Below, piece after piece: positions 1 to 5,782 of a DNA stretch of 7,448 bases. The position numbers and the translations under genes were made by a program. The stretch is from positions 1 to 7,448 of the forward strand of contig SXJQ01000020.1 of the NCBI GenBank assembly GCA_005779345.1. Direction: 5' to 3'. Each line of letters begins with the position of its first letter. Position 1 is the stretch's first letter. The notes under the pieces are model-generated. The model was not told the DNA's origin, did not search any database, and saw only the letters and a program-made list of their open reading frames with translations. This DNA comes from Actinomycetota bacterium. Lineage in GTDB: Bacteria; Actinomycetota; Acidimicrobiia; IMCC26256; PALSA-610.

Positions 1-337
1 CGGCGTGCGCATCGCCATCGACGATTTCGGCACGGGTCACAGCTCCCTCGGTTACTTGAAGCAGCTCCCGGTCGACTGCCTCAAGATCGACCGTTCGTTC
101 GTCGCCGGGCTCGGAGTCGATCCCGACGACCGGGCGATCGTCCGCGCCGTCGTCGCGATGGCGCACGCGCTGGGGCTCACCGTCACCGCCGAGGGGATCG
201 AGACCACCCAACAGCTCGGCGAGCTCGAGTCGCTCGGTTGCGATGTGGGCCAGGGCTTCTATTTCGCTCGTCCGCAGCCGGGGGAGGTCGTGGCCGCACT
301 CGTGCGCCATCGATTCCACTGGCGCCGCGCCGGCTGA
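1..337 (+). CDS. EAL-domain protein (c-di-GMP phosphodiesterase), C-terminal part
   Basis: Partial gene; the 5' end lies outside the window, and the reading frame is open from base 2. The visible 111 residues are the C-terminal half of an EAL domain. They contain the DDFGTG metal/substrate motif with GHSSL following (bases about 20-48), LKIDRSFV carrying the catalytic-region Asp and Lys, the TAEGIET loop with its glutamate, and the closing GQGFYFARP motif. These are the conserved residues of active phosphodiesterases that linearise cyclic di-GMP to pGpG in the cytoplasm; the EAL tripeptide itself is upstream and unseen. The protein ends about 15 residues after the domain, so EAL is the C-terminal domain. 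Many such proteins carry GGDEF or sensory domains in front, but that cannot be judged here. The domain call is secure; activity is inferred from motif retention. Confidence 0.95.
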   Translation, partial: GVRIAIDDFGTGHSSLGYLKQLPVDCLKIDRSFVAGLGVDPDDRAIVRAVVAMAHALGLTVTAEGIETTQQLGELESLGCDVGQGFYFARPQPGEVVAALVRHRFHWRRAG

Positions 338-351
338 CACGCTCGTCTCGC

Positions 352-371
352 TCCGGCAGAATCCTGCCGGG
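352..371 (+). terminator. Stem-loop after the EAL gene, weak terminator candidate
   Basis: CCGGCAG (353-359) pairs perfectly with CTGCCGG (364-370) around a 4-nt AATC loop, with a G-U closing pair outside. It lies 15 bp after the EAL stop codon and 19 bp before the -10 hexamer of the MFS gene. There is no T-run after it, so it may end transcription poorly, act with Rho, or only protect the 3' end. Confidence 0.35.
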
Positions 372-389
372 CCGGCGACCGCCGTTCTC

Positions 390-395
390 TAGCCT
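390..395 (+). promoter_or_regulatory. Leaderless-type -10 box for the MFS gene
   Basis: TAGCCT fits the actinobacterial -10 consensus TAnnnT. It ends 6 nt before the GTG at 402, so the transcript would begin at or next to the start codon. No Shine-Dalgarno is visible before that GTG. No convincing -35 is seen. Confidence 0.5.
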
Positions 396-401
396 GCGCC
401 G

Positions 402-1682
402 GTGCATCCGTTTCGCGATCGCAGATTCCGCGCCCTGGTCATCGGGCAGGCGGTCAATGGCATCGGGAGCTGGTGCGCGCTCGTTGCGATCTGGGGTTAC
501 GCGGCCGAGCGCTTCGATGCCGAGCCCTGGCAGATCGCGGTTCTCGGTCTGACCTGGACGGTCCCCGGCGCGCTGCTCGGTCCGCTCGCCGGCGTCCCGA
601 CCGATCGGTTCGACCCGCGTCGCGTCCTGATCGTCGCCGACCTCGCCGCGGCCGCGATCGCCCTCATGATGGCGGCGAGCAGCACGTACTGGCTCCTCGT
701 CGTGACGAGCAGCCTCCAAGGGTTCGCCAAGTCGTTCGCAGCACCGGCGTTCGGCGCGCTCGCGCCGCGGCTCGTACCCGACGATCAGCTCGCGCGTGCG
801 AACGCGTTGTTGAACACCGCGATGCAGGCATCGATCGCGTTCGGACCCCTCGTCGGTGCCGCGGCGATCGCCACGACTGGAGCGCGGGGTGCGTTCGTCG
901 TCGACGCGCTGACCTACCTCGTAGGTGTGGCCGTGACCGTGCCGCTCGCGCTCACGACGATCGCTCGCCGCGAGCCGACCTCGGTGTGGCACGAAGCGCG
1001 CGAAGGCCTGCGCGTCGTGCGGGCGCGACCCGCCGTCATGCGGTTGTTCGCCACCGGTGCAACCGTCTACGTGCTCTGGGGCGCCGGGGTGACCCTCGAG
1101 CCTCTCTACGTGCGCGACGTACTCGAGCGGACCCCCGCGACCTTCGCGTTCTTGCAGACCGCGTTCGGGATCATGCTCGTGCTCGTGGGCCTGCTGGCCG
1201 GACGGGCCGGCGAACGTGCGGCCCGCCCGCAGGTGCTCGCGCTCGGCGTCATCGGCAGCGGTCTCGCGTGCGCGCTCTACCTCTCGACTGCGATGATGCC
1301 GGTCGCGTTCATCGGGATCGCGCTCTGGGGGCTGGCGACGCCCTGGTTCGTCACGCCGATGCGGACGTTGCTCCAGCGGGCAACACCGATCGAGACGCAC
1401 GGTCGCGTCTTCGCGGTCGACGAGACGCTGCGTTCGATCTCGATGGCCGTCGCAACAGGATCGGCTGGGTTCGCGTTCGGAGCATTCGGCGCACGCGGCT
1501 CGGGCCTGTTGTACGGGTCACTGCCGGTCGTCGGTGGGTTGTTCGCCCTCGGCGGCTACCGGCGGGTCGTCGAGTCCCGCCCAGGCGCGCAGCACGCCCC
1601 AGGCGAAGATCCCCGTGCCGTGGCCGTCGTGCCACGTGATCTGAAGTCCCCAGTTGCCCACCAGCTCGGCGTCGACGGCTGA
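402..1682 (+). CDS. MFS transporter (MFS_3 / drug-siderophore exporter type)
   Basis: A 426-residue polytopic inner-membrane protein of the major facilitator superfamily, closest in style to the MFS_3/EntS-like drug:H+ antiporters. The N-terminus FRDRRFRALVIGQ is the usual pre-TM1 start of this group. Motif A is seen as GPLAGVPTDRFDPRRV at about residues 60-75, between TM2 and TM3. Repeated 20-residue hydrophobic stretches continue to about residue 388 (TM12, LFALGGYRR), consistent with 12 helices. The GTG at 402 is chosen because it precedes the family N-terminus directly and follows a TAGCCT -10 box by 6 nt. The last 38 residues after TM12 are hydrophilic and are encoded opposite the end of the DUF971 gene on the other strand; they probably have no family counterpart. 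The substrate cannot be predicted; a proton-driven exporter of a small molecule or drug is the family expectation. Confidence 0.9.
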   Translation: MHPFRDRRFRALVIGQAVNGIGSWCALVAIWGYAAERFDAEPWQIAVLGLTWTVPGALLGPLAGVPTDRFDPRRVLIVADLAAAAIALMMAASSTYWLLVVTSSLQGFAKSFAAPAFGALAPRLVPDDQLARANALLNTAMQASIAFGPLVGAAAIATTGARGAFVVDALTYLVGVAVTVPLALTTIARREPTSVWHEAREGLRVVRARPAVMRLFATGATVYVLWGAGVTLEPLYVRDVLERTPATFAFLQTAFGIMLVLVGLLAGRAGERAARPQVLALGVIGSGLACALYLSTAMMPVAFIGIALWGLATPWFVTPMRTLLQRATPIETHGRVFAVDETLRSISMAVATGSAGFAFGAFGARGSGLLYGSLPVVGGLFALGGYRRVVESRPGAQHAPGEDPRAVAVVPRDLKSPVAHQLGVDG

Positions 1683-1889
1683 GAGCGGTTCGTCGACGAG
1701 GCGGGTCTTGGGCCACGGCACGAGCCCGCGATCGCGCTCCGCGCGGCATTGGGCGCACGGGCAGTTGGCCCGCAGGGTGTCGAGGGCGAACGTGGCGGTC
1801 GTCCCGTCGGCCCAGTGGAGGGTGAGTGACGCGTCGCGGACGAGATCGATGCCGACGGGCGGTTCGGCGTCGGGGATGTCGAGGCTCAC
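1518..1889 (-). CDS. DUF971 protein (GBBH-like N-terminal zinc domain)
   Basis: A 123-residue stand-alone DUF971 (gamma-butyrobetaine hydroxylase-like N-terminal) protein. Residues about 13-104 form the domain: a beta-rich start (SLTLHWADGTTATF), then LRANCPCAQC, and finally WGLQITWHDGHGTGIFAW. Cys43, Cys45 and Cys48 (CxCxxC) with His90 match the Cys3-His zinc site known from the N-terminal domain of human BBOX1. The same domain occurs alone in many bacteria and fused to Mrp/ApbC-type Fe-S carriers such as plant HCF101, so a role near Fe-S protein assembly is possible but unproven. No catalytic dioxygenase domain is present. The GTG start at 1889 is chosen because the domain begins at once and a GAGAGT hexamer lies 6 nt before it. 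Longer in-frame extension upstream would run antisense through the PCD gene. Its last 16 residues lie beyond the domain and inside the MFS overlap. Confidence 0.85.
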   Translation of the reverse strand: MSLDIPDAEPPVGIDLVRDASLTLHWADGTTATFALDTLRANCPCAQCRAERDRGLVPWPKTRLVDEPLSAVDAELVGNWGLQITWHDGHGTGIFAWGVLRAWAGLDDPPVAAEGEQPTDDRQ

Positions 1890-1895
1890 GCCCCG

Positions 1896-1901
1896 ACTCT
1901 C
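1896..1901 (-). promoter_or_regulatory. Leaderless-type -10-like box for the DUF971 gene
   Basis: Read on the - strand this is GAGAGT, 6 nt before the GTG at 1889, with no Shine-Dalgarno between. It has the (T/G)AGnnT form seen before several genes here. The first base departs from TAnnnT, so the call rests on position and recurrence. Confidence 0.4.
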
Positions 1902-1921
1902 CCACGCCCGAGGCACTGGGC

Positions 1922-1927
1922 GAGAAT
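1922..1927 (+). promoter_or_regulatory. Leaderless-type -10-like box for the PCD gene
   Basis: GAGAAT lies 5 nt before the GTG at 1933, and no ribosome-binding site is present. Its expected -35 position (about 1899-1904) falls on the -10-like box of the divergent DUF971 gene, so the two promoters would compete. Confidence 0.4.
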
Positions 1928-1932
1928 GGGTC

Positions 1933-2235
1933 GTGCCGATCGTTCGCCTCTCCGAGCCCGAGATCGCCGCGGCCCTCGCGACGCTCGCGCGGTGGAGTCG
2001 CGTCGGCGACACGATCGCCGCGGAGTACGCGTGCACCGACTTCGCGGCCGCGATCGCGTTCGTCGTGCGCATCGGCTTCCTCGCCGAGGCCGCCGACCAC
2101 CACCCGGATCTCGACGTGCGTTGGCGCACCGTCCGGGTCGCGCTCACGACCCACGACGCCGGGGGTCTGTCGGCGCGCGATTTCGCGCTCGCGGAACAGA
2201 TCGACGCCCTGATCGACACGCCGGCGGAGGGCTGA
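1933..2235 (+). CDS. Pterin-4a-carbinolamine dehydratase (PCD/DCoH family)
   Basis: A 100-residue protein, the normal length of the COG2154 family. It shows the signature AEAADHHPDL (residues 51-60), which holds the two active-site histidines His56 and His57, then LTTHDAGGLSARDFALAEQID, whose TH (73-74) and D83 are also conserved. Typical members dehydrate 4a-hydroxy-tetrahydropterin to quinonoid dihydropterin and so recycle the cofactor of aromatic amino-acid hydroxylases. No phenylalanine hydroxylase is near. Instead the gene leads a run ending in mobA and fdhD, and a subgroup of this family has been proposed to act in molybdopterin metabolism; the context supports that alternative. The GTG start at 1933 follows a GAGAAT box by 5 nt; the ATG at 1926 is out of frame. 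The next gene begins 2 nt after the stop, indicating an operon. Confidence 0.92.
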   Translation: MPIVRLSEPEIAAALATLARWSRVGDTIAAEYACTDFAAAIAFVVRIGFLAEAADHHPDLDVRWRTVRVALTTHDAGGLSARDFALAEQIDALIDTPAEG

Positions 2236-2237
2236 CC

Positions 2238-2663
2238 GTGCCGGTCGTCGTCGCGCTCGGGATCGTGGTCGCACTCGCCATCACGATGCTCGTGTTGGTC
2301 GGCAACGAACGCGGGCCGCAGCCGGCAGATGTCGCGGTTGCCTACGAGCTCGCGTGGCTGCGTCGCGACTACTCGTCGGTCTTCGACCTGTCGGCCAAGG
2401 AGTTGCGCGATGGCTTGGACCGCGCCGGGTTCGTCGCCGCCAAGCGCGCGGGCGACGCGAAGGTCGGGGATCATTCCGAGCGCGACCTCGATGTGATCGT
2501 CGACGAGATGGTCGCGGCGACCGACGCCGCAGTGGTGGTGACCCGCGTGCCGGCCACCGGCAACGACCTGCGCCACCGTGTGATGTGCGAACGGCGGCAG
2601 GGGAAGTGGCAGGTCGTCGCCTACAACCTCGTGAAAGACGACCTCGGAGGCGCTCGACCGTGA
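2238..2663 (+). CDS. Membrane-anchored protein of unknown function, possibly NTF2-like
   Basis: 141 residues; not recognised as a named family. It starts directly with a hydrophobic helix (residues about 2-22, rich in V, A, L and I, ending at GNERG), so it is either a single-pass membrane protein or carries an uncleaved signal anchor. No lipobox cysteine is seen. The rest is soluble: a helix with AYELAWLRRDYSSVFDL, a second helix with LRDGLDRAGFVAAKR, then alternating strand-like segments ending in GKWQVVAYNL. The helix-helix-sheet order and the ending W-x-V resemble small NTF2-like (DUF4878-type) extracytoplasmic domains, but this is a fold guess. The GTG start sits 2 nt after the PCD stop and the stop overlaps the mobA start (GTGA), so it is translated with both. 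Its place inside a pterin/Moco run suggests a linked role, which the sequence does not prove. Confidence 0.8.
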   Translation: MPVVVALGIVVALAITMLVLVGNERGPQPADVAVAYELAWLRRDYSSVFDLSAKELRDGLDRAGFVAAKRAGDAKVGDHSERDLDVIVDEMVAATDAAVVVTRVPATGNDLRHRVMCERRQGKWQVVAYNLVKDDLGGARP

Positions 2664-3238
2664 CCGCGGGCGTGGTGCTCACGGGCGGGGCGAGTCGCCG
2701 GCTCGGTGTCGACAAGGCCGGCCTGGTCCTTCCCGACGGCGAGACCCTGGCGATGCGCGCGTGGCGACTGCTCGGATCGGCGTGCGATCCGGTCGTCGAG
2801 GCCGGCCCCGGTCGGACCCCTGCCCCCACGGTGTGCGAAGACCCGCCGGGCGCGGGGCCGGTCGCGGCACTGCTGGCCGCGGTCGCCGTGGTCGGTGCAC
2901 CAATCGTGGTGTTGGCGTGTGATCACCCGGCGATGGATGCCGCGTTGATCGGGCGCCTCGCCGACCACGACGGCGACACGCTGATCCCCATCTGCGGTGG
3001 TCGACCCCAGTTCGTGTGCGCGCGCTACGGGCCCGAAGCGATCGCCGACCTCCGGGGCGCACTCGAGCGCGGCGACTCCTCGTTCCGATCGTTGGTGCTC
3101 GGTCCGGAACGGATGCTCAGCGAGGCTCGCTGGCGCGCGCTCGCAGGTCCGGACACGTTCGCCGACGTCGACACTGCGGCCGACGCAGCTCGTTTCGGGA
3201 TCGACCTGCCCGCCCCGGTGCTGCACCTGCCCGAGTAG
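2660..3238 (+). CDS. mobA: Molybdenum cofactor guanylyltransferase MobA
   Basis: 192 residues, the usual length. MobA transfers GMP from GTP to Mo-molybdopterin, giving the bis-MGD cofactor of formate dehydrogenase, nitrate reductase and related enzymes in the cytoplasm. The N-terminal nucleotide loop LTGGASRRLGVDKA (residues 7-20) carries the GG, Arg and Lys19 of the family. GPVAAL (66-71) corresponds to the GPLAG motif, LACDHP (86-90) is the metal-binding CDxP motif, and FADVDT (167-172) is the second Asp motif near the C-terminus. The first loop has SRRLG where SSRMG is more common, a tolerated variation. The GTG start overlaps the previous stop (GTGA), implying translational coupling; there is no separate ribosome-binding site. 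fdhD follows after 42 nt, which fits supply of cofactor to a formate dehydrogenase encoded elsewhere. CTP-using paralogues (MocA) are a less likely alternative. Confidence 0.9.
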   Translation: MTAGVVLTGGASRRLGVDKAGLVLPDGETLAMRAWRLLGSACDPVVEAGPGRTPAPTVCEDPPGAGPVAALLAAVAVVGAPIVVLACDHPAMDAALIGRLADHDGDTLIPICGGRPQFVCARYGPEAIADLRGALERGDSSFRSLVLGPERMLSEARWRALAGPDTFADVDTAADAARFGIDLPAPVLHLPE

Positions 3239-3267
3239 CGCCGCCTCGCTCGCCGGCGACGCGCCGG

Positions 3268-3273
3268 TAGCGT
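3268..3273 (+). promoter_or_regulatory. Leaderless-type -10 box for fdhD
   Basis: TAGCGT fits TAnnnT and ends 7 nt before the ATG at 3281, with no Shine-Dalgarno between. It lies in the 42-nt mobA-fdhD gap, so fdhD may be transcribed alone as well as by read-through from mobA. Confidence 0.5.
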
Positions 3274-3280
3274 CTCGCGG

Positions 3281-4126
3281 ATGGTCCGTCGATCCGATGC
3301 ACCGGTCCGCAAGACGAGCGCGGCGGTGCAGGTGATCGCGATCGAAGGCGACTCCCGCGTGCGTCGACCCGACCGGGTCGTCACCGAGGAGCCGATGGAG
3401 ATCCGACTGCACGGGCCGGGGGAGGCGCCCCGATCGGTTGCCGTCACGCTGCGGACGCCGGGTCACGACTTCGAACTCGCCGTCGGCTTCTGCGTGAGCG
3501 AGGGCCTGGTGCGGTCGCGCGACGACCTCGTGTCGATCGAGTACTGCGTCGGGCCCGACGGCGAGCAGGAGTACAACATCGTGACGATCGCTCGCCGTAC
3601 CGTCGTCGGCGAAGCGATCCGACCCCGTGCCTTCGCGGCGACGGCGAGTTGTGGCCTCTGCGGCAAGGCCGCGCTCGACGACCTCGCCGTCGTGTGCGCG
3701 CCGGTCGATGACGACGTCGTCGTGCCGTGGTCGGTCCTCCGCACGCTGCCGGCGACGCTCGGCGAATCGCAGCCGTTGTTCTCGGCGACGGGCGGGCTGC
3801 ACGGAGTCGCGGTCTTCGACGCGGCGGGCGTGTTGCAGGTGGCCCGCGAAGACGTCGGGCGCCACAACGCGGTCGACAAGGTGGTCGGGCGCGCGCTGCT
3901 CGACGGTCACCTCCCGCTGTCGGGACGGGTGCTGCTGTTGTCGGGACGGGTGAGCTTCGAACTCGTACAGAAGGCCGCCGTCGCGCGCGTTCCGATCGTG
4001 GCCGCGGTGGGCGCACCGTCGAGTCTCGCGGTCGATGCGGCACGCGAACTCGGGGTGACGATCGTCGGCTTCCTCCGGGGCGACCGCGCCAACGTCTACT
4101 CGCACGCCGAACGCATCGGTTCGTAG
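3281..4126 (+). CDS. fdhD: Formate dehydrogenase accessory sulfurtransferase FdhD
   Basis: 281 residues, normal full length. FdhD takes sulfur from the cysteine desulfurase and passes it to the Mo-bis-MGD cofactor, giving the sulfido ligand needed for formate dehydrogenase activity. The active-site CxxC is present in TASCGLCGKA (Cys124, Cys127). Other family blocks follow in order: VTLRTPGHDFELAVGF (55-70), FSATGGLHGVAVF (167-179), REDVGRHNAVDKVVG (189-203, the cofactor-contacting loop), LLSGRVSFELVQKAA (219-233), then the GAPSSLA segment (244-250) and GFLRGDRANVYS (263-274). All key residues are intact. The ATG at 3281 is used because it follows a TAGCGT box at leaderless distance and gives about 30 residues before the conserved VTEEP. 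No formate dehydrogenase structural gene is in the window, so the client enzyme must lie elsewhere. Confidence 0.96.
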   Translation: MVRRSDAPVRKTSAAVQVIAIEGDSRVRRPDRVVTEEPMEIRLHGPGEAPRSVAVTLRTPGHDFELAVGFCVSEGLVRSRDDLVSIEYCVGPDGEQEYNIVTIARRTVVGEAIRPRAFAATASCGLCGKAALDDLAVVCAPVDDDVVVPWSVLRTLPATLGESQPLFSATGGLHGVAVFDAAGVLQVAREDVGRHNAVDKVVGRALLDGHLPLSGRVLLLSGRVSFELVQKAAVARVPIVAAVGAPSSLAVDAARELGVTIVGFLRGDRANVYSHAERIGS

Positions 4127-4148
4127 CAGGCTGCACGCCGGCGCGTGC

Positions 4149-4154
4149 GAGACT
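4149..4154 (+). promoter_or_regulatory. Leaderless-type -10-like box for the first IMPase gene
   Basis: GAGACT lies 7 nt before the GTG at 4162, in the 35-nt gap after fdhD. It has the same (T/G)AGnnT form and spacing as the boxes before four other genes here, and again no Shine-Dalgarno is present. Confidence 0.4.
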
Positions 4155-4161
4155 CGACCCC

Positions 4162-4920
4162 GTGACCCCCGACCGGATCCTCGACGTCTTCTCGCAGGTC
4201 GCCCGAGACGTGCGCGAGGCGGTCGACGCGCTCACACCCGACCAACGACGGGTGCGGACGGCACGCAAGGGTCAGTACGGGCTCGACGTCGTCGCCGACG
4301 TCACCGCGTTGCGCGGCCTGCACGCTGCGGGGTTCGCGGTGGTGAGCGAGGAGTCCGGGTACTCGGGCCCCGAAGACGCCGAGTTCACGGTGGTGCTCGA
4401 CCCGGTCGACGGTTCCACCAACTGCGCGCGAGGGATCTCGTACTGGGCCATCTCGCTCTGCGCACTCGACGCGACGGGTCCGGTCGCGGCACTCGTCGCG
4501 AACCAGGCGACCACCGTCTCGTACTACGCGTCGCGCGGCTCGGGTGCCTTCCGCGGCGGGCAGCGCATCGTGCCGTCGCCGGTGGAACGCGTCGAAGACG
4601 CCGTCGTCGCGCTGTCGGGTCTCCCGGCGCGCATGCTGCCGTGGAAGCAGTTCCGTGCGTTGGGTTGCGCTGCGCTCGCGCTCTGCGATGTCGCCGCCGG
4701 AGGGATCGACGGCTACGTCGACGGCGGTCGTTGGCACGCGCCGTGGGACTACCTCGGCGCGCTCCTCATCTGCCAAGAGGCCGGGGCGCGGCTCGTCGAT
4801 CTCGCCGGCGAGCCACTCGTCACGACCGACGTGTCGGCGCGCCGCCAACTGGTCGGGGCCTCGACGCCACAACTGCTCGACGCCTTGTTGCCCGCGGCCG
4901 GCGGGAAGGGTCGACGATGA
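4162..4920 (+). CDS. Inositol monophosphatase family protein (first of a tandem pair)
   Basis: 252 residues, normal for Mg2+-dependent Li+-sensitive phosphatases of the IMPase/FIG superfamily. The metal-site motifs are present but divergent: DVVAD (42-46), SEES (62-65) in place of the usual GEE, LDPVDGSTN (79-87), and WHAPWDYLGALLICQEAGA (191-209), whose Asp196 is the WD-motif aspartate. Substrates in this family include inositol phosphates, histidinol phosphate, PAP and fructose 1,6-bisphosphate, and sequence alone does not choose between them. The segment corresponding to the substrate loop is shorter and unlike that of its neighbour, so the two genes probably act on different substrates. 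The GTG at 4162 is supported by the GAGACT box 7 nt upstream. The stop overlaps the start of the next gene (ATGA). Confidence 0.85.
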   Translation: MTPDRILDVFSQVARDVREAVDALTPDQRRVRTARKGQYGLDVVADVTALRGLHAAGFAVVSEESGYSGPEDAEFTVVLDPVDGSTNCARGISYWAISLCALDATGPVAALVANQATTVSYYASRGSGAFRGGQRIVPSPVERVEDAVVALSGLPARMLPWKQFRALGCAALALCDVAAGGIDGYVDGGRWHAPWDYLGALLICQEAGARLVDLAGEPLVTTDVSARRQLVGASTPQLLDALLPAAGGKGRR

Positions 4921-5717
4921 GGGAGTTCGCTCCCGCAGAACTCGCGCAGCTCGCCGACGCGGCCGAGACCGCGGCGCGTGCCGGCGGCGCGATCGTGCTC
5001 GAACACTTCGGCGGCGCGCGTGACGTGCGCGAGAAGGCACCCGGCGACTGGGTGAGCGCGGCCGACACCGCGAGCGAAGCGGTCGTGCGCGACACGTTGG
5101 CAAAGCTCGCTCCCGGCGTGGCCTTCTTCGGCGAGGAGGGCGGCGGCGATGCTGACGCGGAGGTCGGCTGGTATGTCGATCCGCTCGACGGCACCGCGAA
5201 TTTCTTGCACCGTTTCGAGGCCGTCGGCGTTTCGATCGCGCTCGTCGCGTACGGGCGCCCGGTCGTCGGCGTCGTGCACGTGCCGATGCTCGATCGCACC
5301 TATCGGGCCACCGTCGGCGGTGGCGCGACTCGCGACGGCGTGGCGATCCGCGTGAGCGATCGCGAGCCCGCCAAGGCGATCAGCGCGACGGGGTTCCCGT
5401 TTCGGCGCCCCGACCTGCGGCCGCGGTTCCTGACCGCCTTCGCTGCCGCCCTCGACACGCTCGAGGACCTCCGCCGCGTCGGCGCGGCGAGCCTCGACCT
5501 GTGCTGGACGGGCGAAGGCGTCTTCGACGGCTACTTCGAGATGGGCCTCGGCACGTGGGATGTCGCCGCCGGCGGCCTGATCGTGCGGGAGGCCGGGGGA
5601 GTCGTCACCGACTGGGAGGGCGACCCCGACGCCTGGATCTGGTCGGGCGACATCGTCGCGGGGCCACCGGCCGTGCACGAGGTCCTGCTCGGGATCTGCC
5701 GCGAATCGGGCATCTGA
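4917..5717 (+). CDS. Inositol monophosphatase family protein (second, canonical)
   Basis: 266 residues with a textbook IMPase layout: Lys40 and WVSAAD (45-50), FFGEEGG (70-76), YVDPLDGTANF (86-96), the substrate segment RRVGAASLDLCWTGEGVFDG (186-205), and WDVAAGGLIVREAGG (214-228). All three metal-binding regions are intact, so it should be an active Mg2+ phosphatase of the SuhB/IMPA type. In actinobacteria such enzymes make myo-inositol from inositol-1-phosphate for phosphatidylinositol and mycothiol-type metabolites, or serve as histidinol phosphatase (HisN); the exact substrate is open. The ATG overlaps the previous stop by 4 nt, and a GGAAGGG stretch 7 nt upstream (4903-4909) can serve as ribosome-binding site, so the pair is co-translated. 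The product ends cleanly after the last strand of the domain. Confidence 0.9.
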   Translation: MREFAPAELAQLADAAETAARAGGAIVLEHFGGARDVREKAPGDWVSAADTASEAVVRDTLAKLAPGVAFFGEEGGGDADAEVGWYVDPLDGTANFLHRFEAVGVSIALVAYGRPVVGVVHVPMLDRTYRATVGGGATRDGVAIRVSDREPAKAISATGFPFRRPDLRPRFLTAFAAALDTLEDLRRVGAASLDLCWTGEGVFDGYFEMGLGTWDVAAGGLIVREAGGVVTDWEGDPDAWIWSGDIVAGPPAVHEVLLGICRESGI

Positions 5718-5734
5718 GCCCGCCGTTCGCGGGT
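5718..5734 (+). terminator. Short stem-loop after the IMPase pair, weak terminator candidate
   Basis: CCCGC (5719-5723) pairs with GCGGG (5729-5733) around a 5-nt loop, with a G-U pair outside, directly after the stop codon. There is no T-run. The stem is short and the call is tentative. Confidence 0.25.
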
Positions 5735-5782
5735 CGCGCCGGCGCTGCGGGACGCGGTTTGCGGATTCATCCACCTGCGGGG

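Noticed and set aside
183..1400. Long open frame on the - strand opposite the EAL end and the MFS gene
   Set aside because: Its product is Arg/Glu/Asp/Gly-rich low-complexity sequence without any motif, typical of a GC-rich antisense shadow. The + strand here encodes a recognisable transporter.
1654..1932. Upstream extension of the PCD reading frame
   Set aside because: It would run antisense through the conserved zinc-site part of DUF971. The family N-terminus and the -10-like box both place the start at 1933.
1890..2576. Upstream extension of the DUF971 frame on the - strand
   Set aside because: It is antisense to PCD and the anchored protein, with no conserved sequence before residue 1 at 1889.
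2621..4105. 494-codon open frame on the - strand opposite mobA and fdhD
   Set aside because: It shadows two well-conserved genes and shows only Arg/His/Asp-rich composition.
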